Assembly (NCBI RefSeq): GCF_022605725.1 | Contig: NC_065561.1 | Location: 21,986,256-22,050,255 of the forward strand | Source: Anthonomus grandis grandis | Taxonomy: Eukaryota; Arthropoda; Insecta; Coleoptera; Curculionidae | Reading direction: 5' to 3' | Length of the DNA: 64,000 nt | Shown: positions 11,501-23,500 of the stretch, piece by piece | Position numbering within the stretch: position 1 is the first letter of the stretch | How the letters are laid out: the number at the start of each line of letters is the position of its first letter | Notes under the pieces: model-generated | The model's input: the letters and a program-made list of their open reading frames with translations, nothing else | The model's database searches: none | Told to the model about the DNA's origin: nothing | Position numbers and translations under genes: made by a program

Positions 11501-14500
11501 CTGCCTGGACACTTCTCATTATGTCTCTCACTCTTCTAGGAAGTTGAAGTTAGTTAAAAAGAGACAAAAACCGCCTCAACTGCCTGGACAATTATCGTTA
11601 TGTCTCTCACTCTTCCAGGCAGTTGAAAATAGCTAAAAAGAGACAAAAACGACCTCAACTGCCTGGACACTTAACATTATGTCTTTCACTTTTTCAGGCA
11701 GTTGAAATAAGTTATTGTTGTTATTATCTTTACTTGATGGTGCTTGTAAATAAATAAATAAATAAATTTTAGGGACCAGTGCTTAGCGAAAAACTGCGAA
11801 ATCTACTTTGCAGTAGACTCAATCGCCCACCTAGACAACCAGTTCACGCTCAAATTACTGATTGAGCAAAATAGAACCGTGATTGCTCCCATGCTGGTCA
11901 GACCGGGGAAAGCGTGGAGTAACTTCTGGGGCTCCCTCACCAAAGACGGATTTTACGCCAGGTCCAATGACTACATGGATATTGTACACAACGACAAGCG
12001 GTAAGTTCCAGTAACTATATATATATTTTATCGCATGTTACAGTCAGTTTTTCAACTATCTAAAAAGCAAATGTAACACATATTTATTTGATTTGTCTTA
12101 TGTCTAATGCTGTCTCTGTATCACAACCCACGTTCAGTCCGGCGGAATTAATCGAACGTTATGCTGAAATCTGTCTTGAACGATCTTCTGTCTATTGAAT
12201 ACATGTTGTCCGCGGTGCACTCGTATAGACCCGCATCCATTTGAGTCGCCGGATCTATTTCCAGTTTGCTTTTGATTTTATCTTTGCCGATTTGCCACTC
12301 GTGAATCTAAACAAAAATAAATATGCAGTCAAAAAAAAAATTGATATTAGCAGCAATTTGGATTCGGAGCTGTTATAGATAGTATTATAGTTTTCAGTCG
12401 TATATTGCCCTGGTTTAAGATGGGGTTTGGTTGTGTTGTACAAGGTCTTTGACCAATATATGGACTCACCCTCTACAAGGGTTATGACCGGTGAACTAAT
12501 GGCCGTGAACTAATTGAGAAATTTTATTATTTCTCGACAATGCATGTTGTCACCCAAAGTGAAAAATATTAAATTGATTTTTTTGCCTCCAAACTGCACT
12601 TCTATTGTACAGCCTTTAGATCAGGGCATTATTAAGAGTTTTAAAACATTTTATAGGTGAATCATTATTAAAAAACTTTTATTAGCCATAAATACTGCTG
12701 AATTAGCTTGAAAAATACACGTCCTAGATGCAATTTACTTTATAAACATTGCATGGGACCAAGTGACAAAGAAAACGGTTCAAAATTGCTTTATTAGGTC
12801 TGGCATTACACACTCTAATAGTTCAGAAAATAGAGCCGGAAACCTGGAAATTTAGGAAAATGAAGACGACATTCCATTGTCACTTTTATCTCAAATGTTG
12901 AGGAATAAGGATAATTTGGAGTGATAAACAACAATGATATCAACGAATTTTTTAATGTAGACAATGTAATATTGGAGCAAATTGATGACCTTCCTCTGGA
13001 GGTTTCGAATCAAGAGGAAGTATCCGATGAGTCAGAAGAGGAACACGTTGAAATTTTCTAATGTGCACTTTTGTAATTGTGACTTTTACTCTTTTACTCA
13101 AAAAATAAACTTTTATAAAGTAGTATATGTTCAATAATGCTTATGAAATATTACTCTGTTTCTTGTTTTTTTTTTTTTTTTTTTTAATTTAATGTTTGGA
13201 GTGTTTTTCTCATTTTTCCCATCAGTTGAAACTAGTAAAAAAGAAACACAAATGTGCTCAACTGCCTGGAAAATTGTCATAATTTCTCTCTCTTCCAGGC
13301 AGTTGCAATTAGTTAAAAAGGGACAAAAACAACCTCAACTGCCTGGACACTTCTCATTATGTCTCCCACTCTTCCAAGCAGTTGAAAATAGCTAAAAAGA
13401 GACAAAAACAACCTCAATTGCCTTGACAATTATCATTATATTTCTCACTCTTCCAGGCAGTTGAACATAGCTAAAAAAACACAAAAACAACCTCAATTGC
13501 CTTGACAATTATCATTATATTTCTCACTCTTCCAGGCAGTTGAAATTAGTTAAAAAGAGACAAAAACGACCTCAACTGCCTGGACACTTCTCATTATGTC
13601 TCTCACTCTTCTAGGAAGTTGAACATAGCTAAAAAGACACAAAAACGACCTCAATTGCCTTGACAAATATGGAAATTTAGGAAAATGAAGACGACATTCC
13701 ATTGTCACTTTTATCTCAAATGTTGAGGAATAAGGATTGGAATGATAAACAATAATGATATCAACGAATTTTTTTACGTAGACAATGATTTAATATTGGA
13801 GCAAATTGATGACCTTCCTCTGGAGGTTTCGAATCAAGAGGAAGTATCCGATGAGTCAGAAGAGGAACACGTTGAGGAAGAAGAGGAATTGACTACCTAT
13901 CAACAGGCTTTTAATATGACGCAACAGTTAAAACGCTTCACTCGGGCTAGGGGTGACCTATCTACTCTAGATTTACTATCTAAGCTTGATCTTCATTTCC
14001 AAGATACTTTGCTCAACAAAAAAAATCGACAAACGTCTTTATTAGAAAGTAATTTATTGTTATACAGTGATTTTTTCTGTTTTAATAAAAGCAGAAATAA
14101 ACACCTATTTTATACAGCTCTTATTGGTTCCGGACGTAGTCAGTCCCTCGAGTTCTTATTCTATTGTGGAAAAAAACATTTACAGTACTTTCTGGCCTAT
14201 TACGTGTGAGTTATCGGAGGGATTTGCTTTCGAATTATAGACTTTTTTAGAGAAAATTATAATAAAATAAATTCTTTTAAACATTTTCAGAAAATCCTAC
14301 AGAATATCCTAGCCTAAAGGCGTCTCAAGACAAAACGCTGATATTCACCAGAAGTGTTTTAATACTGTTGGCATACTGCAAATATTTATCCAAACGATTT
14401 TTTCAAAGTCCAAATGTGGCGTAACCCTGTAAATGCTAACTTCTATTCTAATGGAGCTTTAATTTATTTATCTTATGCTACTTACATGTAAATACTGATG

Positions 14501-17500
14501 TGTGAAAATTTCACTTCCGTCCTTGTACCAAGTGATATGCGGTCGTGGATTTCCCCTGGCAACGCATATAAAAGCGATTTTATGACCGAGCACGTATTCA
14601 TAATCGAAGTGCGACGCTAAAGTTATTTTGGCACCCTACAATGTTTGATTCACCCTCACACTATACGTCCCTAAATAAGTATCTTACTTACATTATTATT
14701 ATTGTAGTACTTGTCGGATTCTGGATCGCGGTATTTTCCAGTAATGGGCAAGCCAATTTGGAACTACCGAAAATAACATAAAAGAGCTTCTCTTAAAAGT
14801 GATATTTAAAAAAAGAGTATTTTTACCTTGGATTTCGATCTGGTTCTAGTCCTGGCCCTTTTAGATTCCGTTTCGGTAACAAACCCGATCACCAATAACA
14901 AAACGATGGACACGGCGATTTTCATTATGACCATTAGACCGGGAAATCTGTTGGGACTAACTTGGACGGCCACTCGATCATTTTGACCGGTCTGTCGCGT
15001 CCCCCTTCGCTTATTATTATTGCACAGATTGATTGTAATTTAAAACAATTTATTCATAACATCGTGCGACTATTCACCGTCGATTCGCACGGCCACCGGC
15101 ATTTTGGCATTAGGAAACGGTAGCAACCGATATTATAATGAGATAAGTGTAGGAATATTTTACGCGGTTAAAAGGACAAACTTGAGGGCGATAGAATTAT
15201 CAACGATTGACATACATTCGAATTATTTTAAGGTCAGATCAGATTATGTGTGAACAAACAAGGTGTTAACTGAATTGTCTGATTGGCATTAGATTTAAAA
15301 AAATAAACAAAAATACAACTCTTAAATTTTCTAACTCTAATACTTAAGTTTTAGATAAGGGAACCAACGTGTAATAAGGGAATGAACATTTTCTTTGATT
15401 AAGTAATTTCTTTCTGATCATAAGCGTTTTAATTTATATATTCTTTGTGTTTATAGGCCACCTACAGGAGATATTGCTATGTTTTTGGACAAACTTGATT
15501 CTCTTTTATCCCAGTTGTCTATTTCTAGAGTCTTTTCTAGCTGTCTGTTTCTAGAGCACCTGCACAACCGACTGAATGTTGGTGAAGTTGCAGCAGCGGT
15601 ATTCTGTGACTTGTCCAAGGCATAGCAAGCCACAATTTCAACAATGTTGTTTGTTGCAAGAGTAGTTGATTTTTTATTTCGAAAACCATACTGGCTTTAT
15701 AAGAAGTTATGTATTTGATCTTTCAGAGCGGATTCAAAGATATTGGATAGAGTGGCCAGAAGGGTTAGTAAGCCAGTAGTTAGAAAGTTCCATCAGCTTG
15801 TTTTTGAAAATAGGTATCACTTTAGCTTTTTTTAATAACCTGGAAAAGATGCCATAGAGATTATTAAGCTTAGTAAGAGGGCAAGTTATCACATGTTTTA
15901 CTGATTACTGATTTATTTGGTCATTTGATACTACATATACAATAGAATAAGACAAGTCAGAAGAAAGAAACTGATAATCTTAATTAACTTATTTAAAAGA
16001 GTAAAACTATTCTAAAAAAAACCCAATTACACACATCTAAAACTTAGAAACTATAATAACCACAAAAGTACCAACAAACAGTACAAACAAAGTACAGACA
16101 CTGACTAGGCAGAGAGTGAGACTGCGTGAGTCACAGAGTGCTGCTGATGAAACTGAAGCTCTATGGTTTCAGAGGAACTGCCCTTGAGTGGTTTCGTTCC
16201 TACTTATCAAATCGTGTCCAAGCTGTCAAATTTAATGGTGGTATCTCTAAGGAACTTAATATAAATGTGGGTGTTCCGCAAGGGTCAGTACTTGGTCCTT
16301 TACTTTTTCTCATTTATGTGAACGTAATTCTAATAAATTAAATAATTTTAAATGTAATACAAATGATATATGTTTAAATAATAAAGCGATCACTATGCCA
16401 CCGTTCAGTAAGTTTTTGGGTCTTTCCATAGACAAGTTCCTTAAATTTGAAGACCATATTGTAAATGTATGTAGAAAAGTCTCATCAGGCTGCTACGCCC
16501 TAAGGGTTATTGCTACCAGTCTTGATTTCTCCATCGCCAGATCTACATACTTCGCGATTATCGAGTCGCACCTTCGATATGGAATTTGCTTTTGGGGTTC
16601 ATGTTCAAATTCACTTTTTAGTTCAGTGTTTGTACTCCAGAAAAGGGCCATTAGATATCTATGTGGGGCCAAGCCTCGTGACTCATGTCGCCCGCTTTTG
16701 TAAGTCATAATATTTTAACCCTGTGTTGTATTTTTATTTTGGAAACAGTTCGCTTAGTTTTTAGAAAATATAAACAGGAACTCCACTTAGGAAGCCACTA
16801 TTAATACGCGACAAAATTATTTGCTGAGGCTACTCATTCCTCATTTTGAACTTGTCCGTAGCTCTATCATATATGGAGGTAGAAAGCTGTTTAATAAAGT
16901 TCCACTAGAAATAAGACTGAAAAAAGCCTACGTACACGGACGAAAATATTTCTTGCTAGTAAAGCGTACTATAGTTTAGGTGAATTTTTTAATGATTAGC
17001 ATTTAAGTATTTTTCAAAGTTTTATATATTTTTATTTTAAATTAGTTTCTCGTTTTTATTCCTTTAATGTACAGTCTATTGGCTTTGTCTACAACTTCTA
17101 TGTTTATATTGACAATAAAGCATTTTTGAGTTTGAGGCATGGGTCTAGAACAGGATCAATAATTTATGTCACGTTGTCGCCTTACATCAGTTCAACGTTT
17201 CGTCTTTTAGCGTCCATTGTTTTTTTTTCCTAATAGGAATATCTTTATTTCCTGAAACATTGTGAGGGTAAAAATTGATTTTTGGATTCCAACAGATTCC
17301 TATATATGGCCAGTGTCCAGCCTGGAATTATTATGATCATGTGATTCTTCCAGGCAGTTGAGGGATGAAATGGTGTTTCTCTTCGAGGCACTTCACTTAA
17401 TACAGTTAACTGCTTGGAAGAAAATTATTATTTTTTTATCTAAAGGAATTAGAAGTTCAACTGTGTGGAATAAAAAAATTATAATTTTTTTCCAGGCACT

Positions 17501-20500
17501 TAAGGCATCTTTAAGGAATTTTATATAATCAATGGGTTAAACTTAGTTGAAAAAAGAAGGCACAGATAAAAAAAAAAGAAGAAAACAAATATTAATTACA
17601 AAGAGGATTTTTTTAAATATACACAATATAGGAGGGAGGAGGAGAAAAGGATTAAAACCTCTAAGTTCCTATTTCTTATTCATTATTCTGGTCTGACTAA
17701 GCACATACAGCGTTTGTTAGAGCCAGTAAATAGTTTTAGGAAACAATTTGTGTGACATTTCATAGAATAAGAGACATTTCAGTTTAAGATGCAATGCACA
17801 TGTTTTTCCCAATCCTCTTCAAAAGTGCAAGTTTATGATTTTATTGATGATTGACTTACCATTAATTATTATCTATCTTTTTTGTTGTATATACTTTTCA
17901 ACGTTACTTGTTTTCCTAATTTGGTCAGTTTAAGAAATTAAAGGATTGTGTTTAGAAAAACTGCCTTTTATTCCAACCGAACCGACGTGTTGCTGAGACG
18001 GGTAGTTTTGGTGACGCGACAGCGTTTGATAGGACCAACTTTCCATTCTGCAATGAAAGATTTTTATTGATTGCTAGGAGAACTCCAAGGGTTGATTCTG
18101 AAATCTTTTGCCAACGTTTTACAAGACGTACATGGTACCGTAAACTGACATTTTTAAAGAGGAGAATGACATAAATTTTATTTACATGATAAACACACAT
18201 CAGTTACCCCTAAAAGTAAGGAGCGCCTGGTCTATGATTCTTTATTGACTCGTTAACTGTGTCATACTGTTGAAAAAGTTTTGAAGAAATTTCTTGGGTC
18301 TTGGGTTATGCTGAAGCAACCTTTTCGTTAAACCATGATTCCCACTCTCTTGATTATTCTTCATATTTATATAAGATGCATGAACACTTTTTCAAACTTT
18401 TTATTCTATTACACTTGCTATAAACATTTTTTATTTAAAATAACTAATTTATTCCTTATCCGACTAATAGGTAAGCATCGCATAATCTGTCCTAAACGCC
18501 CTATAATCTATGGCATATTTATTGTTTGCTTGACACTCATAAAACCCGGCGTCTTTTTGTGTAGCCGGATCAATTTCCATTTTACTTTTGATCGTGTCGT
18601 TACCCTCGGTCCATTCGTGTACCTACAGAAAAAACATAAAATACGCTGTATATTGTAACAAACTGATCTTACTTGAAAATACTTGTGATGGTACAGTTCG
18701 ATTCCATCTTTGAACCACGTAATCTCCGGCCTAGGCAACCCTAAAACGTGAAAACACTTATTGATGCTTCCATTAAATTCCTCTTCAAATAAAATTAGTT
18801 GCATTAGTACCTAAGCTCTACCTTGTGCCATACAGAAGAAAGTGATTTTTCTCCCCAGCATGTATTCATAATCGAAATGACTGGATTTTACTATTCTCGC
18901 CCCCTAAAAGTGGCAAAATGGTCGCGTTCAATTAACCCTTAAAGATATTTTACTTACGTCTTTATTGTCATAATATGTAGCAGATTGTGGGTTTCTGGGT
19001 TGTATCATTACTGGCACTCTTGAGCTGTATAATCTACCTTTTCCAAATTTTGCTAAAAAAGGAACTCTTTAATAAGGTATATGAAAGAACCACATGGAGA
19101 CAGCATATGGAACTAATGTCAAGTAAGGAAATTAAAATTAAAACCTCAGTGCCTATATTCTGCTGTCACACGAACAAGATTCAAGAGACTCGTCATACAA
19201 TAAAGCATAGTTGAATTTATCTAAATCGCTAGTTACATTACCAATTTCGCATTTTCATAAATCAATACCAATAATCCAGCTTAAGATAAGAAAGGTTGAT
19301 TTAATTGAGCGATATTTTACCTCCCGCCCGTCCTCCTCCGCCGATCTTGGCCCCGCTGCCCATTTTCGCACTCTCACAACAATTGAGGAGCACCAAACCG
19401 AACAACATCGTCGTCAACCACCCTTTGAGGAACATCCTGCTGCGTAACCGATTATTCGTACTGCGACCGCATACATTCACGCAAATATTACACCAGATCC
19501 GTTCCTCTATATATCAACGCTTTAATTTAATATAAATTATTATGATACCTAGTAGCAATTTGATCGTCCGCGGGTCAGTCCTTCGTGTTTGTTTATGTCG
19601 TATTAATGAAGGGGGTAAAGAGGATGTGGATTTTTGCCTTAATTTGATTTGGAGAATGTTCCGAAATCCACTAAAACAGAAAATGTGACAATTATAATGG
19701 GGACTTTAATGCAAAGGCAATGGTGGATAAAGTAGATGAATGCACTGGGAGTTAGACTTATTCAGTTCTGTCAAAACAACAATTTTATAATAATAAATAC
19801 ATGATTCATGTATACCCAAACGTAAACTTTACATATGTAAATCGTACCAGCAGATAAAGAGTGAAAAACTAAATTATGTTGACAAAAATATACCCAAGTA
19901 CAAAGCGTCACAAAATTAGGTAAATAATAATATCAGAAAATACTGATATCCGAAATACAAAAAAAACAACGTTGGATATAGGAAATCAATTAAAAACCAA
20001 TGAATAAAAAAATTTATTTTTCAAATCACTGATATAGACACAAAATTAACCAAAAGCCAAAAATCTACAAAAAGAAATAATGGATGACAGAGGAGATCCT
20101 GGAGTTAATGGACGACAGTTTATAAAACAGAGATATGAAATGTAGAGAGATAAACAAGCAAATCAAATTAATCAAGCATTCAAAAAGACCATTGCAAATA
20201 GATAGAGGAGTCTACAAAAAATAAAAGAGATGACTTAATTATATGATAAAAAAAAAGGTTTGAATACAAATCAGTAAGCAAGAAAATAGACAGAATATAT
20301 CAATGCATTGTTTGGAGAACAAAATTAAAAACGGCTCAGATTAGTAGAAGTTGAATGAATTTATTTAACGAAATATAAAAAACAGGACATATACCCAACC
20401 CAAAAACCACAAACGCTAAAGACTGTTGTAAATTCAGAACATTATCTTTAATAAGTTTGAAAGTAATACATGAACGCATTAATGTAAATCTAAAAGAAGG

Positions 20501-23500
20501 AATAAATGACAATCAATTTGGGTTCGGAGACGGACAAAGTACCACAAAGGCGTTGTTCGTACTAAATGTGTTATGAATTCGCATGTATGCTATAAGACTT
20601 CGAATAAACCTTTGATAAGGTAAGACACGAAAAACTCAAATTTCGTGAAGCGTTCTTGCCATCATCAGACTAGGGTTACTTAACATACACACAAATTCTA
20701 AACAATTACAAATTTGTTATTGTTTAGAATTTGTGTGTGTGTTAAGTAACTCTAGTCTGATGATGGCAAAAACACTTGCCTTTACATATTTCGATTGGAT
20801 AACTAAAGAATACTTCTTATGCATCAAAAAAAACAGTCTCCAATATAAATAAAGATAGAAGAGATTTTCCGGATAATAAAGTGAGCATTTGTCTTAGGGC
20901 ACGTTTTTGCAGCACAATATCAATGAAAAATAGACGTCTTTAGCTACTAATACACATACATCACCTTATTTCTAATTGTTTATATAGTAAAACATCCAGA
21001 TGTCAACATAGAACAGAGCTGCTCAATGTGATCTTCCAACTCTAATCTACTGTCAATAAGTATATTTAAGAATTTATTAAAATTATTAATAGTAACGATT
21101 TAATTAGTTGCTGTCACATCATCTTTTAAAACCAGTTAGATCCTCGTTGACCATTCCATCGGAGGATAGTTGTATCATTATTATGTTAAAGAACCGTAGT
21201 GTCTAGTCAAAATTCTTAGAAGAAGAAACATAAACAACAGAGACCAAACAATAGATATAAGAACTAGAATAGAAATAGCAAAAAACGCGTTTGTAAAACT
21301 GAAATCAATCTAGGGTTCCAGAGACTTCACAATAGAACTAAGAGTGAGAATATTAAGGTGCTATGTGTTTTCAATACTGGAAAGCTGGCCAATTAAACAA
21401 ACTACAGTAGTTCGAAACATGGTGTTATAGAAGGATAAAAATTCAGAGATTGGAGGAACACAAAGTCAGTGGTCTCAGGTTATTAAACTATTACACGTGT
21501 TTCGCCCTAAGGCATCATCAAATCTAAAAGTAGAAAGCAGCCCTAGTATAAAAAACAACAATGCATAGACACGAATTACAATGTTGAGATACGACTTACC
21601 AGTAAAGTTTCTATTCGTTTAACACCACAAATATTTAAGTTGAAATAAAAAATAAATACATAAAAAAATATTGCTGATGTCCCATTATATCCGGTTTCAA
21701 AACTAAATAAAACAAAAGTAAAGAAAACAAGCAGGATGAGGTTAAATTGAACGGGAGAACGGAAATAAAGCAAAAAATAAAATATGATCGAGAATTGAAC
21801 CAGCGAGACCATCGGGTTCGTAGGCAAGCGCTAAACTTACGTGCTATCCAGGTCGTGATAAAGATTGTTAAAAATTGAATGCGGTACAAAGGTAAAAACA
21901 TTATTCACACAAGACAGTATAGGACTCCTTTTTGCCCTTGTGATCTCCAACTTCTCTAATAAGTCGAGCTTCTTTCATGAAGGATTAATTACATTTTCCG
22001 GGATGGAAGGAAAGTGTTTTGAAGATAATACATGACTTGGCAAAAGCCGATGTAGTTTCGGTGATTTTGGTATCTTTGTGTTTGTTATATTCTCTTAAGT
22101 GTTCCTGCACTCTCGTTATTATTTTTCTTCCAGACTGACCAATGTAAACGGCATTACAGTTCTCGCAGTTAAGTGAGTAAACTCTCGATTGGGTTAAGAA
22201 TTAATGTTTGAATCTTTAATGAGCTTGTTAAATAATGTGTTGGAAGTTTTAAATGCTATCTATAAATTATAATTTTTTAAAAAATTAGCCAATCAAGAGG
22301 AGATACTACCAAAATAAGTGCGGCAATGAAATCTAGAATTTTTAATGTTGGTGTGATGGAGTAAATTATAGGAGAGCTTGTATTTTTTTTTGAATTATAG
22401 AGGGATGCTATAGCAATGATGATGTCCAATCATCCAATAAAGCAGAAGTATATAATACAGCACACCCAGATATTTCATTTTGCCTGAAACATTCCACGAA
22501 ACCCCAATATTCAGTGACAACAACGCATTGTATAGAATTTAATAAAATTAAAAATAAAATTGAAACTGCCTATAATATCTATAATAATTTTATCTTGCAA
22601 AAGAGGGCTATCAGATATATTTGCAAAGTAGCTTTAAGAGATTCATGTAGAGAACTTTTTATTACTATTACTCACAAAATCCTTATGTTGCCTTCTTTAT
22701 TTATGCTAGAAACGGTGTGCTTAATTCACAAAAAGTACAGAGATCTCAATGTTGGAGATAGGCACCATTATAGCAGCAGAAGGGCTAATGATGTGATTTT
22801 GCCTGTACCCTCAAACTCATTAATAAAAAGGTCATTTATATTTGATGGCAAAAAAATGTTTAATCATCTTCCAGCGGATATTAAGGAAGTGCAAAGTAAT
22901 AGAGCCTTTAGGAAAAGAGTTAAAAAATTGTTGGTTGCAAGAGGCTACTATGAAGTAAATGACTTTCTTTTAGATAGATTTTAACACATGACATTATATA
23001 TTTGTCTGTGCCCTGTCAGAAATGTGTATTTAGTACTTAAGTTTTGCTGTAAGAGATGTATGTACTTATGTACGATTTGTGTATTGTATATGTGCTTTTT
23101 TTTTTGTTTCTACCTATGTATGTTAATGCCATTCTTCTCATACAGCTTTGTCGACAAGATTAAACGATCTCTTATGACAATAAAGCATATTTTGATTTGA
23201 TTTGATTAATATTTTTATTTTTAATTTCAGAGGTTTATGGAACGTCCCCTACATAAACAGTGCCTACGTAATCAACTCCACCCTACTTAAAACCTACGAC
23301 AGATCACAATTGTCATACAACAAACCGACCGTGGACGCAGACATGGCGATATGTCAAACGCTTCGGGATCTAGACGTGTTCATGTACGTCTCGAATCGCG
23401 TGGACTTTGGACATTTAATCAACGCGGACTCTTACGATATCACCAGGACCGAACCGGACATGTATCAGATTTTCGAGAACGAGCAGGACTGGGAGGAGGC

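Larger units (their letters stand above)
8795..11720 (+). mobile_element. Repeat element carrying 79-bp hairpin units, split by two later insertions
   Basis: The left end AATTTTCTAATGTGCAC at about 8795 and the following 170 bp recur at 13054-13225, which defines a mobile or duplicated unit rather than a local array. After this leader come tandem 79-bp units (8965-9496). The array is interrupted by a 675-bp element at 9497-10171, resumes at 10195-10343, is interrupted again by a 1-kb element at 10344-11352, and resumes to about 11715. No coding capacity of its own is visible. The right end lies about 55 bp before the Plod exon at 11773. The class is unknown; a non-autonomous element with an internal minisatellite fits best. 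Confidence 0.65.
19660..21445 (+). mobile_element. RTE-type retrotransposon relic, interrupted
   Basis: A plus-strand reading with many stops shows the RTE order. An endonuclease block TIIMGDFNAKA lies near 19690. Linker sequence WMTEEILELMDDS lies near 20080. RT sequence (FRTLSLISLKVIHERINVNL, NDNQFGFGDGQSTTKALFVL) lies at about 20430-20570, and the motif A remnant TFDKVRHEKLKF near 20610-20645. After foreign sequence (20650-21200) the C-terminal part resumes: TIDIRTRIEIAKNAFVKLKS, then RVRILRCYVFSILESW, at about 21245-21400. It is far from functional. Confidence 0.7.

Noticed and set aside
19211..19535. Plus-strand frames rich in Pro over the first exon of oig-like copy B
   Set aside because: The opposite strand supplies a proper signal peptide and donor site that join to the Ig exons.
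20600..20660. CTGATGATGG...CGAAA on the minus strand as a third hammerhead motif
   Set aside because: The same bases encode the RTE motif A on the plus strand (DKVRHEKLKF) and do not form a convincing stem II or III.
21576..21901. Two overlapping minus-strand hydrophobic frames
   Set aside because: They lie within the Penelope-like remnant's 3' region, are AT-driven, and show no domain.
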